A stretch of 42,943 nt of DNA, from contig JAFWDV010000002.1 of NCBI GenBank assembly GCA_017515985.1, positions 1-42,943 of the forward strand. The letters are read 5' to 3'. The notes under the pieces were generated by a model. That model did no database searches. It was given only the letters and a program-made list of their open reading frames with translations, and was not told the origin of the DNA. Within the stretch, counting starts at the first letter, position 1, and every line of letters starts with the position of its first letter. This DNA comes from Clostridia bacterium (lineage in GTDB: Bacteria; Bacillota; Clostridia; TANB77; CAG-508). The position numbers and the translations under genes were made by a program. Below are positions 32,360-41,299 of the stretch, piece after piece.

Positions 32360-33373
32360 ATGGCTAAAAGTACTAAAAAGAGAACGGTTATATATTCTAA
32401 CGTTAAAGAAAATAAAAAGTTAGCAGAGCAAAAACAACAAGCAAAAAATAATCCTATTAATTTAAATGATGAGGTTATTATTGGTTTTAATAGCGGAAAA
32501 AATAATAGTATTGAAGATGAACCAGATAATAAAAAAGTTCCTACAAAACAAGGTTCAAAAAAAATGAAACCAAGTAAGAAAAAGAAAAAAGCAAAAGTAA
32601 ATCCTCAAAATAAAAATCAAAACAAAACTCAAAGCAAAAAAAGAATTCCAATAGTTGTTAAGCTTATACCTGTATTTATAATACTTGCGATTGGAATAAT
32701 TGCTTTTTTGAAATCACCAGTATTTAATATAGAAGAAATAATTATTACAATTGACAATGATAATGTACTTACGATACCTGAAATTGAAGAACTTTCAGAT
32801 GTTAGCGTTGGAGAAAATCTTTTTTCAATTAGTAAAAGTAAAATCGAAAAAAATATAAAAAGAAATTCATATGTTGATGATGTTAAGATAAAAAGAGTAT
32901 TACCAGGAAAATTGAAATTAGAGATTACGGAAAGAAAAATTAAATTTCTATTGAAAACTGGTGATGAAAGTTTTATAATGGTTGATCAGCATGGTGTTGC
33001 AGTGGACAACACTACAGAAAAATTGGACTGCATATGTGTTACTGGATATAAAACTGCAGAAGTGAAATTTGGAGAAAGCTTAAATGATGAAGATTTGGAA
33101 GGCTTATCTACTGTTATATCAATAATGCAGGAAGCAGAAAACTATGATATAAAGAATGAAATAAGTAGAATTGATATTTCAGATCACAACGATTATTTAG
33201 TATATTTTGATAATGCAGGTAAGGTTGCACACTTTGGTGAGGCTATATCATTGAATGATAAAATGGCCAGAGTCAAAAAGATTCTAGAAATAGAGGCTGA
33301 GTATCAAGGTGAAATATATGTGAATGTTAATTTGAATAATGGTGAATATCCATATTTTAGAGAAAGTGTATAG
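32360..33373 (+). CDS. divIB: Cell-division protein DivIB/FtsQ
   Basis: The 337-residue protein has a long Lys/Asn-rich cytoplasmic tail (1-94), one membrane helix (about 96-117), then the POTRA domain (VFNIEEIIITIDN, VGENLFSISKSKIEKNI, VKIKRVLPGKLKLEITER) and the FtsQ beta domain. It bridges early and late divisome proteins with FtsL/DivIC. The long basic tail is typical of Gram-positive DivIB. ATG 32360 is preferred because the AGGAGG at 32342-32347 directly abuts the earlier in-frame ATG. It lies 9 bases before the first DUF881 gene. Confidence 0.88.
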   Translation: MAKSTKKRTVIYSNVKENKKLAEQKQQAKNNPINLNDEVIIGFNSGKNNSIEDEPDNKKVPTKQGSKKMKPSKKKKKAKVNPQNKNQNKTQSKKRIPIVVKLIPVFIILAIGIIAFLKSPVFNIEEIIITIDNDNVLTIPEIEELSDVSVGENLFSISKSKIEKNIKRNSYVDDVKIKRVLPGKLKLEITERKIKFLLKTGDESFIMVDQHGVAVDNTTEKLDCICVTGYKTAEVKFGESLNDEDLEGLSTVISIMQEAENYDIKNEISRIDISDHNDYLVYFDNAGKVAHFGEAISLNDKMARVKKILEIEAEYQGEIYVNVNLNNGEYPYFRESV

Positions 33374-33382
33374 GGAGTAATT

Positions 33383-34066
33383 ATGAAAAAATTTAGTAAA
33401 CCTTTAATTTTGGCTGTAATTTTTTTCTTATTATCTTTTGCTATAACAGTTCAAGTTAGATTAACGAACAATAGTGAATCAGAAGCATCGCGAGATAAAG
33501 TTTCATCTGAACTTAAAGACAAGATTTTTGAACTAAGTAATAGCAATGAAAAACTAAAAAAACAATTAGATGTTACAGAGAAAAATTTGGATTCTGTAAG
33601 ATCAAACGCATCTAATGATGACGCAAGTAATAAAGAAAAAAGTGAATTGATAAAGAAATATTCTATAATAGATTGCGAAACAGATGTGAAGGGCGCAGGA
33701 ATAATAATAAGGTATTTTCCAAATGAAAAAAATGCTGATGGATATACAGTAGGAAATAGCGATATAACAAAAGATCTAGTTGATATTGTTAATGAACTAA
33801 AAAATGCTGGTGCTGAAGCAATTTCTGTTAATGATATCAGAATGACAAATATGTCTTCAATTGAAATGGAAAAAAATAATATTGTTATAGATGAAAATAA
33901 AATTGCAAAACCATATGTAATTAAGTCAATTGGCAATTCTGAAACTATGAATAGTAGTTTAATTAGACCAGGAGGAACAATTGAAGTAATAAAAAATAGT
34001 AATGCAAAAATTGAACTTGCAATTAGCAAAGAAGTTAAAATACCTAAAACAATGAATATACAATAA
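33383..34066 (+). CDS. DUF881 (YlxW/YlxX-like) protein, copy 1
   Basis: The 227-residue protein has an N-terminal membrane helix (about 6-24), a coiled coil (about 35-75), then the DUF881 domain with TDVKGAGIIIRY, VDIVNELKNAGAEAISVNDIRM and KPYVIKSIGNSE. DUF881 proteins accompany sbp and ftsA/ftsZ in Firmicutes and are thought to face the outside at the division machinery; the exact function is unknown. GGGAG precedes the ATG. It is the first of three tandem paralogues. Confidence 0.88.
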   Translation: MKKFSKPLILAVIFFLLSFAITVQVRLTNNSESEASRDKVSSELKDKIFELSNSNEKLKKQLDVTEKNLDSVRSNASNDDASNKEKSELIKKYSIIDCETDVKGAGIIIRYFPNEKNADGYTVGNSDITKDLVDIVNELKNAGAEAISVNDIRMTNMSSIEMEKNNIVIDENKIAKPYVIKSIGNSETMNSSLIRPGGTIEVIKNSNAKIELAISKEVKIPKTMNIQ

Positions 34067-34166
34067 TAGTTTATAGATTTATTAAAATCTAAATTTATAT
34101 GTAAGGAGAAGTAGTTTGCTCTATATATTTTTTTTACAGAATATATAAAGTGAATTAAAGAAAGCT

Positions 34167-34859
34167 ATGGTAAATTCAAAAAAACTTGCTTTATCATTAG
34201 GAATTCTTTCTATTATTGCTACATCATGTATTTGTATGCAATACAGAATTACTAAAGCGGCTAATCTTGATGGAACGATATATCTTACTGATACAAATTT
34301 AAAAAAATCTGTATTGCAATGGAAAGAAAAATGTTCGGAAGCAAATGAAAAATTGGATAAATCAAATAAGGATCTGGAACAGCTTAGAAAAAGAGTGGCT
34401 GATATTCAAGTAAATGAAGAATTAAATAAAAAAATTGAAAAGTACGAAGATATACTTGGGTTAACGAATGTAAAAGGACAAGGTGTTAGAGTTACTTTAG
34501 CAGATAACACTAACAAAAAGAACACAAATTCCTTTGCTAGTATTAACACATCCAATTACTTAGTTCATGATGGAAACTTGATTTCAGTTGTAAATGAACT
34601 TAAAGCAGGCGGAGCTGAAGCTATTTCAATAAATGATAAAAGAATTACAGATACTACAGCAATTACCTGTGCAGGAAATGTCATTCAAGTAAATGGTGAA
34701 AAAGTTGGAAGTCCATTCATCATAAAAGCAATTGGCTCTAAAGATTTACTATATGGCGAATTATCAAAAAATGGTGGCACTATATACAAATTAAAAAAAT
34801 ATGGTGTAGTAACTGAAATAAAAAAAGAAGATTATATTGAAATTCAAAAAGATTTATAG
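34167..34859 (+). CDS. DUF881 (YlxW/YlxX-like) protein, copy 2
   Basis: The 230-residue paralogue has a membrane helix (about 7-24), a coiled coil (about 45-90) and DUF881 (VKGQGVRVTLAD, VVNELKAGGAEAISINDKRI, GSPFIIKAIGSKD). Its SD (AAAGAAAG) is weak, and the 100-base gap before it contains a better SD (AAGGAG, 34103-34108) in front of a 10-codon frame starting TTG 34116, so its translation may depend on that leader. All key DUF881 segments are kept. Confidence 0.87.
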   Translation: MVNSKKLALSLGILSIIATSCICMQYRITKAANLDGTIYLTDTNLKKSVLQWKEKCSEANEKLDKSNKDLEQLRKRVADIQVNEELNKKIEKYEDILGLTNVKGQGVRVTLADNTNKKNTNSFASINTSNYLVHDGNLISVVNELKAGGAEAISINDKRITDTTAITCAGNVIQVNGEKVGSPFIIKAIGSKDLLYGELSKNGGTIYKLKKYGVVTEIKKEDYIEIQKDL

Positions 34860-34918
34860 TATCTTATCTAAGATGAAATTATAAATGTTTGGAATTTTCA
34901 AAAGGAATGGGGTTTGAA

Positions 34919-35623
34919 ATGAATAAAGATAAAATAAAAATCTCAATAGTTTTGGGGATTATATCAATATTTCTTGTTAGTTTGATGGGTGTTCAAATTA
35001 AAACAATTCAAAAAACAGATATTACAGCGTTGGAAACTATGCAAGAAGATGAATTGAGAAATGAAATATTAGGATTAAAAGAAAAGAATGATGAAATCCA
35101 GACTAAGATTACAGAAAATGAAGACAAAATAAAAGAGTACAATGAAACACTAGATAATAATCAAAAAGCAACAGAGCTATTAAATAATGAACTAAAAGAA
35201 TATGAAGAAAAAATAGGATTAACAGATGTAACCGGATCTGGTGTAATAATTACATTAACAGATACTGATGAGCAGTCATATAGTTTCAGTAATTTAGTTG
35301 ATTTTGTAAATGAACTAAGATACGCAGGAGCAACAGCAATTTCTATAAATGACTATAGGGTAATTACAACTACAGAAATTGTTGAAATATCCAAAAAATA
35401 TATACTGTTAAACGGTGATCAAAGAATCTCATCTCCATATGTAATTAAGGCAATTGGAGATAAAGAAAAAATATTAGAAGTATTTAATTTAAAAGATGAA
35501 GGATATGTAGACTTGTATAAAGAAGCAGGATATGATATTAAAATAGAAGGCAGTGATCAAATAACAGTAAATAAATACAGTAAAGAAATTAATTTTGAAT
35601 ATATCGAAAAGGGAGATGATTAG
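34919..35623 (+). CDS. DUF881 (YlxW/YlxX-like) protein, copy 3
   Basis: The 234-residue paralogue has a membrane helix (about 7-24), a long coiled coil (about 35-95) and DUF881 (TGSGVIITLTD, FVNELRYAGATAISINDYRV, SSPYVIKAIGDKE). ATG 34919 is chosen because GGAATGGGG lies at a suitable distance; an earlier in-frame ATG (34907) abuts its SD. The stop overlaps the sbp leader (TAG at 35621-35623, two bases before the sbp start), suggesting coupling. Confidence 0.87.
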   Translation: MNKDKIKISIVLGIISIFLVSLMGVQIKTIQKTDITALETMQEDELRNEILGLKEKNDEIQTKITENEDKIKEYNETLDNNQKATELLNNELKEYEEKIGLTDVTGSGVIITLTDTDEQSYSFSNLVDFVNELRYAGATAISINDYRVITTTEIVEISKKYILLNGDQRISSPYVIKAIGDKEKILEVFNLKDEGYVDLYKEAGYDIKIEGSDQITVNKYSKEINFEYIEKGDD

Positions 35624-35624
35624 T

Positions 35625-36023
35625 TTGGTATATATAGCAATAATATTAGGATGTATAATAGGTGCTTTTATAGGTAATTTTGCACCAATGATTTCATATA
35701 CATATTCAGAGTATTTGGCTATTGCAATTGTTGCAGCATTGGATACAATATTTGGTGGAATAGTTGCTTCAATTAATAAAAATTTCAACATGGGTGTATT
35801 TATTTCAGGATTTTTAGGTAATGCAATTCTTTCAATTTTACTTGCATACTTAGGATCAAGATTAAACGTAGATATTTATTTAGCTGCTATATTTGTTTTT
35901 GTTGGAAGAATATTCTTTAACCTTGGTGTTATAAGAAGATATTACCTAGAAAAATGCACGAACTTTTTTAAGGCAAGGAAAGAAAGTAAGGGCAAAACAG
36001 AAGAAAAAACGACAACAAAATAG
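35625..36023 (+). CDS. sbp: Small basic protein Sbp (DUF1290)
   Basis: The 132-residue membrane protein matches Sbp: IILGCIIGAFIGNFAP, YLAIAIVAALDTIFGGIVA, FISGFLGNAILSILLAYLGSRL and IYLAAIFVFVGRIFFNLGVIRR, about four membrane segments, then a Lys-rich tail. It usually sits between DUF881 genes and ftsA; the function is unknown. TTG 35625 is preferred because GGGAG is 9 bases away and it gives the normal N-terminus; the longer frame has its start inside the previous gene. Confidence 0.85.
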   Translation: MVYIAIILGCIIGAFIGNFAPMISYTYSEYLAIAIVAALDTIFGGIVASINKNFNMGVFISGFLGNAILSILLAYLGSRLNVDIYLAAIFVFVGRIFFNLGVIRRYYLEKCTNFFKARKESKGKTEEKTTTK

Positions 36024-36037
36024 TGAATAAAACATTA

Positions 36038-36081
36038 TTACAAAAATGTTACGATAATGTTACAAAAATATAACAATTAGT
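36038..36081 (+). repeat. Tandem 11-bp repeats upstream of the ftsA promoter
   Basis: Units TTACAAAAATG (36038), TTACGATAATG (36049), TTACAAAAATA (36060) and a degenerate TAACAATTAGT (36071) follow each other at exactly 11 bases and stop just before the -35. One turn per unit puts them on one DNA face, as for cooperative regulator binding or a phased A-tract. Confidence 0.7.
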
Positions 36082-36082
36082 A

Positions 36083-36111
36083 TTGACATTTTGAAATAAA
36101 TATAATATTCT
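36083..36111 (+). promoter_or_regulatory. Promoter of ftsA-ftsZ
   Basis: TTGACA (36083-36088), 17 bases, TATTCT (36106-36111), 52 bases before the start codon, directly downstream of the 11-bp repeats. Confidence 0.72.
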
Positions 36112-36162
36112 AATGCATGTATAGTGCATACATAAAAAGAGTTATAGATGGAGGAGTTAACC

Positions 36163-37392
36163 TTGGCTGTTGGAGATATAATTGTAGGTATGGATATAGG
36201 TACTTCAAAGGTTAGTCTCGTTATAGGGGAAGTAAATAATTTCGGACAAATTGAGACGCTTTGCAGTACAAGTAACATATGCAATGGGATTAAAAAAGGA
36301 AAAATAATAGATGAAGAAGATGTAATAAAAACAGTAATAAAAACTTTGGAGGATGCAGAGTCTGAATCTAATCTTAAAATTAATTCTGCTTATATTACAA
36401 TTTATGGAAAAGATGTTACTATTGTACAAAATAGTATTACGAAGGAAATTAAGGATAGATATGTTGGTATAACAGCAAAAGATATATCTTCTGCAATAAT
36501 GCAGGCAAAAGATATTGATGTTCCAGAAGGTAAAGCAATAATAGATATAGTTGCCGACAAGTTTGTTTTAGATGATGGAAAAGTTACTTCAGATCCGATA
36601 GGAAGTTTTTGTTCATCATTTACATTGAAAGCACAGATAGTATTAGCAAACAAAGAATATATTAGGCAGATACATAACATATTTAGAAAAGCAGATCTTG
36701 AAATTGATGGAATAGTTCCAATAACATTAGCAGAGAAAAATGTTATTTTGGATACAAACGAAATGAATGATAGTGTTATGATTTTGGACATCGGAGCAGG
36801 AAATACCGAGATAGGTGTATTTGAAGGTTCGGAATTTATTTATACAAATACAATACCACTTGGTGGAGATAATATAACTAACGATATAGCACTAGTTTTG
36901 AATATAACCCAAGATGAAGCGGACAAGCTAAAAAAACAATATGGGTTAGCAATGAAATCATACATAGATAATGATAACGATATAACTCTTAATACATGCA
37001 AAGATGAGAATAGAAATAAAGTAATAAAAAGCTCAGAGCTTATTGAAATAATAGAAGCGAGAGTCGAAGAGATATTTAAATTAATTAACGACGACATAAC
37101 GATGCAAGGTGTTAAATCTAAAATAAACAGTGTAGTTCTTACAGGACAAGGAATCGTTAATATAAGTAAAAGTGACGTGGCAGGAAAAGTAATACTAAAT
37201 ATACCGGTAAAAATTTCAACAGGAAGAATGGTAAGCACAATAAGACCAGGATACAGAACAGCATATGCTTTAGTTAGATACGTTGCATCAAGACAATATG
37301 CAAAGAATGTTTCAAGCAGTATAGATACAAACAAAGAAAAAAGTGCAGTAAAAGTAATATTAGAGAAAATTAAGGATTTTTTCTACTCATAA
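36163..37392 (+). CDS. ftsA: Cell-division protein FtsA
   Basis: The 409-residue actin-fold ATPase has VGMDIGTSKVSLVIGE (phosphate 1), an SHS2 domain (about 85-165), VMILDIGAGNTEIGVF (phosphate 2), VVLTGQGIVNI, and a C-terminal helix KSAVKVILEKIKDFFYS that would bind the membrane. It ties FtsZ filaments to the membrane. TTG 36163 is chosen because GAGGAG lies 6 bases upstream and the conserved part begins just after it; an earlier ATG (36148) overlaps the SD. It lies 69 bases before ftsZ. Confidence 0.94.
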   Translation: MAVGDIIVGMDIGTSKVSLVIGEVNNFGQIETLCSTSNICNGIKKGKIIDEEDVIKTVIKTLEDAESESNLKINSAYITIYGKDVTIVQNSITKEIKDRYVGITAKDISSAIMQAKDIDVPEGKAIIDIVADKFVLDDGKVTSDPIGSFCSSFTLKAQIVLANKEYIRQIHNIFRKADLEIDGIVPITLAEKNVILDTNEMNDSVMILDIGAGNTEIGVFEGSEFIYTNTIPLGGDNITNDIALVLNITQDEADKLKKQYGLAMKSYIDNDNDITLNTCKDENRNKVIKSSELIEIIEARVEEIFKLINDDITMQGVKSKINSVVLTGQGIVNISKSDVAGKVILNIPVKISTGRMVSTIRPGYRTAYALVRYVASRQYAKNVSSSIDTNKEKSAVKVILEKIKDFFYS

Positions 37393-37461
37393 AATAGACG
37401 AGCCGCAAGCTCAAAAAAGGATGTTATTAATTTTAAATTATAAATAGGGAGGAAGAACATT

Positions 37462-38604
37462 ATGATAATGGATAGCGCAGAGGAAAGTGGAATAATGATA
37501 GACGGAACAGCCACAATCAAAGTTATTGGTGTAGGTGGAGGCGGAACAAACGCCGTAAACAGAATGGTTGATTCTGGAATCAGAGGAGTAGAATTCGTAG
37601 CAGTTAATACAGATAGACAAGCTTTAATATTATCAAAAGCAGCATCAAAAATACAAATTGGTGAAAAAATTACAAGAGGATTAGGAGCAGGTGCTAATCC
37701 AGATATAGGAGCACAAGCGGCAGAAGAAAGTAAATCAGAAATTACTGAAGCATTAAGAGGAGCAGATATGGTATTTGTTACAGCCGGAATGGGTGGAGGA
37801 ACAGGTACAGGTGCAGCTCCAATAGTAGCAGCATGTGCAAAGGAAATGGGAATATTAACAATAGGTGTTGTTACAAAACCATTTACATTTGAAGGAAAGA
37901 AAAGATTATCTCAAGCTGACAGAGGAATCGAAAGCTTAAAAGGTAAAGTTGATACATTGGTAGTTATACCAAATGATAAATTATTACAAATAATTGATAG
38001 AAAAACATCAATAGTTGAAGCATTCAAAATGGCAGATGATGTTTTAAGACAAGGTGTACAAGGTATTTCAGACTTAATTGCTGTTCCAGGACTTGTAAAC
38101 CTAGACTTTGCAGACGTTAAGACAATAATGTTAAATACAGGAATTGCTCACATGGGAATTGGTAGAGCTTCTGGAGAATCAAGAGCAGAAGATGCAGCAA
38201 AACAAGCTATTTCAAACCCATTACTTGAAAGCTCAATCGAAGGTGCAAGAGGAGTTATCATTAATATTACTGGTGGAGCTAACTTAGGATTACACGAAGT
38301 AAATACTGCAGCAGAAATAGTACAACGTAGTGCGGATCCAGAGGCAAACATTATCTTCGGTGCAGTAATCGACGAAAGCATCGACGAAGATATCATAATA
38401 ACAGTTATTGCTACTGGTTTTGATACAGAAACAAAACCTACAACAATTGGAAGTGCAATGCAAGCAGCAGCAAATACTACTGTTCCAAATGCAAAACCAT
38501 GGGAACAAAAAGCAACAGCTGTTCCAGTAAAAGCAGAAGCAGCAGTAAATCCTAGTGATTTAGATATTCCATCATTCTTAAGAAAGAAAACTGGAAACAA
38601 ATAA
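37462..38604 (+). CDS. ftsZ: Cell-division protein FtsZ
   Basis: The 380-residue tubulin-like GTPase has [12 protein letters not shown], the signature GGGTGTG (111-117), [22 protein letters not shown] and the C-terminal peptide [11 protein letters not shown] that binds FtsA and SepF. The linker is short. AGGGAGGAAG precedes the ATG. A terminator at 38631-38670 separates it from spoIIGA. GC content and codon use look slightly smoother than in the neighbours, consistent with high expression. Confidence 0.98.
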   Translation: MIMDSAEESGIMIDGTATIKVIGVGGGGTNAVNRMVDSGIRGVEFVAVNTDRQALILSKAASKIQIGEKITRGLGAGANPDIGAQAAEESKSEITEALRGADMVFVTAGMGGGTGTGAAPIVAACAKEMGILTIGVVTKPFTFEGKKRLSQADRGIESLKGKVDTLVVIPNDKLLQIIDRKTSIVEAFKMADDVLRQGVQGISDLIAVPGLVNLDFADVKTIMLNTGIAHMGIGRASGESRAEDAAKQAISNPLLESSIEGARGVIINITGGANLGLHEVNTAAEIVQRSADPEANIIFGAVIDESIDEDIIITVIATGFDTETKPTTIGSAMQAAANTTVPNAKPWEQKATAVPVKAEAAVNPSDLDIPSFLRKKTGNK

Positions 38605-38630
38605 TAAATTTTGTCAAATATAAAAATAAT

Positions 38631-38670
38631 AAAAAAGAAATAATCTATGAATGTAGATTATTTCTTTTTT
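38631..38670 (+). terminator. Terminator of ftsAZ
   Basis: A 17-bp A/T-rich perfect stem (38631-38647 with 38654-38670) with a 6-base loop, ending in a T-run. Confidence 0.88.
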
Positions 38671-38770
38671 TCGCGTTCAAGATATGACACACTTTTCATA
38701 ATAAATATTATAGAATTCAAAATACAGTTTACTTCTTAATATATAAAACAAGATGATTAGGAGGAGTTCT

Positions 38771-39718
38771 ATGACAGCATATCTTGACCTGATTATATTA
38801 GAAAATTTTTGTATGAATTATCTTATTATCTATACAACGGGTAAAATTCTAAATAGGAAAACTAAAAAGACTCGATTATGCATAGCAAGTTTAATAGGTG
38901 TCTTGTATATTTTTTCTTTATATTTTAATGTGAAAACATGGATTATGAATACTTCAAAATTTATTGTAAGTTTAGTAATAGTACAAATTGCTTTTAAAAC
39001 GAAGTCACTGAAAAATGTATTAAAAGAGCAAGCCATATTTTTATTTATTACTTTTGTTTATGCTGGTTGTGCTCTTGGGTTTGTTCAGGCGTTTAAGCCA
39101 AGGGTTATATATATGGTCAATGGAATAATTATAGGTGGAGAGTATATTTTTGAAATTGTAGGTATATCTGCAGTAGTAAGTTTTTTATTAATAAAGATAA
39201 GCGTAAAAATTGTGAAAATATGTCAGAGATTTTCAAAGAAAGATATGATATGTCATATGAAAGTATATAACCAAGAAAAAGTGGTAAGTATGGATGCACT
39301 GATAGATACCGGAAATCTTCTTGTAGATTCTACAACGGGGAGTCCTGTTATTATTGTTGATTATATCAAGGTACTGGATTTGTTTTCGAAAAGAACACAA
39401 AGTTTAATCGAAACAATGATGGGAGGTGATGAATTAGATTGCAGCAATGGTTTTGATACAAAACTTAGAATAATTCCGTACTCGTCAGTCGGTGAAGAAA
39501 ATGGAATTATGGTTGTATACAAAATTACTAAGATAAAAGTTGAATATCACGGTGAAGTAAATGAATTAAATGATGTGCTTATTGGATTTTATAATGGAGC
39601 TCTTAGTAAAAATAATAAATATTCTGCTTTAATAGGCTTACAAGTTTTAGAAAGGAGTAATGTTAAGGTTGAATATAATACAAATTCTAAAAACAAAGGT
39701 AAATATAGTATATGCTAA
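38771..39718 (+). CDS. spoIIGA: Sigma-E processing peptidase SpoIIGA
   Basis: The 315-residue protein has about five membrane segments in its first 150 residues and an aspartic-protease-like domain with [13 protein letters not shown] (Asp179 in DTG) and [17 protein letters not shown] at the end. It removes the pro-sequence of sigma-E in the mother cell after septation. ATG 38771 is preferred because AGGAGGAG precedes it; an in-frame ATG 18 bases earlier spans that SD. The last 59 bases overlap the start of sigE. I saw no clear Spo0A box upstream; an ATGACA/TAGAAT pair with 21-base spacing (38684-38716) could correspond to the long-spaced spoIIG promoter. Confidence 0.92.
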   Translation: MTAYLDLIILENFCMNYLIIYTTGKILNRKTKKTRLCIASLIGVLYIFSLYFNVKTWIMNTSKFIVSLVIVQIAFKTKSLKNVLKEQAIFLFITFVYAGCALGFVQAFKPRVIYMVNGIIIGGEYIFEIVGISAVVSFLLIKISVKIVKICQRFSKKDMICHMKVYNQEKVVSMDALIDTGNLLVDSTTGSPVIIVDYIKVLDLFSKRTQSLIETMMGGDELDCSNGFDTKLRIIPYSSVGEENGIMVVYKITKIKVEYHGEVNELNDVLIGFYNGALSKNNKYSALIGLQVLERSNVKVEYNTNSKNKGKYSIC

Positions 39719-40400
39719 ATATATTAAAAATAATGAAATTGATGAGATGCCAATATACTATATTGCAGGAAGTCAAACATTGCCACCTCCTTTGGATGGA
39801 AAGGAAGAAGAAGAAGCTTTAAATAAACTTTCTAATGGAGATGAGAGCATTAAAAAGGTTCTTGTAGAAAGAAATCTAAGATTAGTTGTGTATATTGCAA
39901 AGAAATTTGAAAACACAGGCGTTGGGATAGAAGATTTAATATCGATAGGTACGATTGGTTTAATGAAATCAATAAATACATTTAATACGAATAAAAATAT
40001 TAAGCTCGCAACATATGCATCAAGATGCATAGAAAATGAAATACTTATGTACTTAAGAAAAAGTAATAAAATGAAAGGTGAGGTTTCAATAGATGAACCA
40101 TTAAATCAAGATTGCGATGGTAATGAATTATTATTATCGGATATTTTAGGAACAGATGGAGATGTAACTTCTAGAAGAATTGAAGATGAGGTAGATAAAA
40201 AGTTATTAAAAGAATCTATAAAAAAATTAAGTCCTAGAGAAAAGTATATAATGAATCTAAGATTTGGTTTTGATAATGATGAAGAAAAAACCCAAAAAGA
40301 GGTAGCCGATATGCTAGGAATATCACAAAGCTATATATCTAGATTAGAAAAAAAGATAATATCTAAAATGAGGAGAGAAATAAAAAGCAAAACTGGCTAA
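39660..40400 (+). CDS. sigE: RNA polymerase sporulation sigma factor SigE (pro-sigma-E)
   Basis: The 246-residue protein has an N-terminal pro-sequence of about 30 residues, then [14 protein letters not shown], region 2 ([43 protein letters not shown]), region 3 and region 4 ([40 protein letters not shown]). It directs mother-cell transcription after cleavage by SpoIIGA. ATG 39660 has AAAGGAG only 2 bases away; TTG 39669 is an alternative. Either start lies inside spoIIGA, so the two are translationally linked. Confidence 0.95.
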   Translation: MLRLNIIQILKTKVNIVYAKYIKNNEIDEMPIYYIAGSQTLPPPLDGKEEEEALNKLSNGDESIKKVLVERNLRLVVYIAKKFENTGVGIEDLISIGTIGLMKSINTFNTNKNIKLATYASRCIENEILMYLRKSNKMKGEVSIDEPLNQDCDGNELLLSDILGTDGDVTSRRIEDEVDKKLLKESIKKLSPREKYIMNLRFGFDNDEEKTQKEVADMLGISQSYISRLEKKIISKMRREIKSKTG

Positions 40401-40426
40401 TTAAAATATATACAATGTATAAAATC

Positions 40427-40470
40427 CTTTCCTTTGGAAATAATTTAAATAATTTATTTCTAAAGGAGGG
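40427..40470 (+). promoter_or_regulatory. Leader hairpin that buries the sigG ribosome-binding site
   Basis: Bases 40427-40443 pair with 40454-40470 as 17 consecutive pairs (three G-U), loop of 10. The right arm contains the whole SD AAAGGAGGG (40462-40470) for the TTG at 40477, so the folded message should block initiation. Confidence 0.78.
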
Positions 40471-40476
40471 TTTTAT

Positions 40477-41251
40477 TTGATTAGAAAGGTTGAAATTGCT
40501 GGAGTAAATACAGCAAAACTTCCTACGCTATCAAATGAAGAAAAATATGAATTATTAATAAAAATAAAAAATGGAGATAAAGAAGCAAGGGAAAAATTTA
40601 TTCAAGGAAATTTAAGATTGGTTCTATCAGTCATACAGAGATTCAATGGACGTGGAGAAAATATGGATGACTTGTTTCAGGTGGGGTGTGTTGGTTTGAT
40701 AAAGGCGATAGATAATTTTGATATTAATCAAGATGTTCAATTTAGTACTTATCGGAGTGCCAATGATTATTGGAGAAGTAAGAAGATATCTTAGAGATAA
40801 TAATTCTATAAGGGTTAGTAGATCAATAAGAGATTTAGCATATAAGGTTTTATCTGTTAAAGAAAAATATAATAAAGATAAACATAGTGAGCCAAGTGTT
40901 GAAGAAATCGCAAAGATATTAGATGTAGAGGTTGAGGAAGTTGTTATGTGTTTAGATGCGATTCAAACTCCAGTATCACTTCAAGAGCCAGTGTATGGCG
41001 ATGGAGTAGAGAGCATATTTCTTATGGATCAGGTAAAAGATAAGAAAAACAATGAAGAGTATTGGACAGAAAATATAACAATAGCAGAGGCTCTTAAAAA
41101 ACTTAATTCTAAAGAAAAGAATATCATGCATAAGAGATTTTTTGAAGGAAGAACTCAAATGGAAGTTGCAGATGAAATTGGCATATCACAAGCTCAAGTT
41201 TCTAGATTAGAAAAGAACGCAATAGAGCGTATAAAAAGAATCTATAAATAG
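40477..41251 (+). pseudogene. sigG: Sporulation sigma factor SigG, interrupted by a +1 frameshift
   Basis: The first frame (40477-40794) encodes sigma-G regions 1-2: MIRKVEIAGVNTAKLPTLSNEEK, NLRLVLSVIQRF, NMDDLFQVGCVGLIKAIDNF, DVQFSTY. It then turns into out-of-frame sequence. The rest (VPMIIGEVRRYLRDNNSIRVSRSIRDLAYK, region 3, region 4 with EGRTQMEVADEIGISQAQVSRLEK) continues in the next frame to 41251. The break is one extra base in 40753-40756, right after TAT of FSTY; without it the protein would be about 257 residues, the usual size. Everything else is conserved. It may be a true mutation, a sequence error, or a programmed +1 shift at the rare codon CGG. The TTG start follows AAAGGAGG by 7 bases. 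Confidence 0.85.
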
Positions 41252-41299
41252 TACTACAATTATAAAATCTTCATATTATATAATATGGAGGTTCTTTTT

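Noticed and set aside
38148..38600. 150-codon minus-strand frame opposite ftsZ
   Set aside because: Shadow of a highly biased coding sequence; no promoter or SD.
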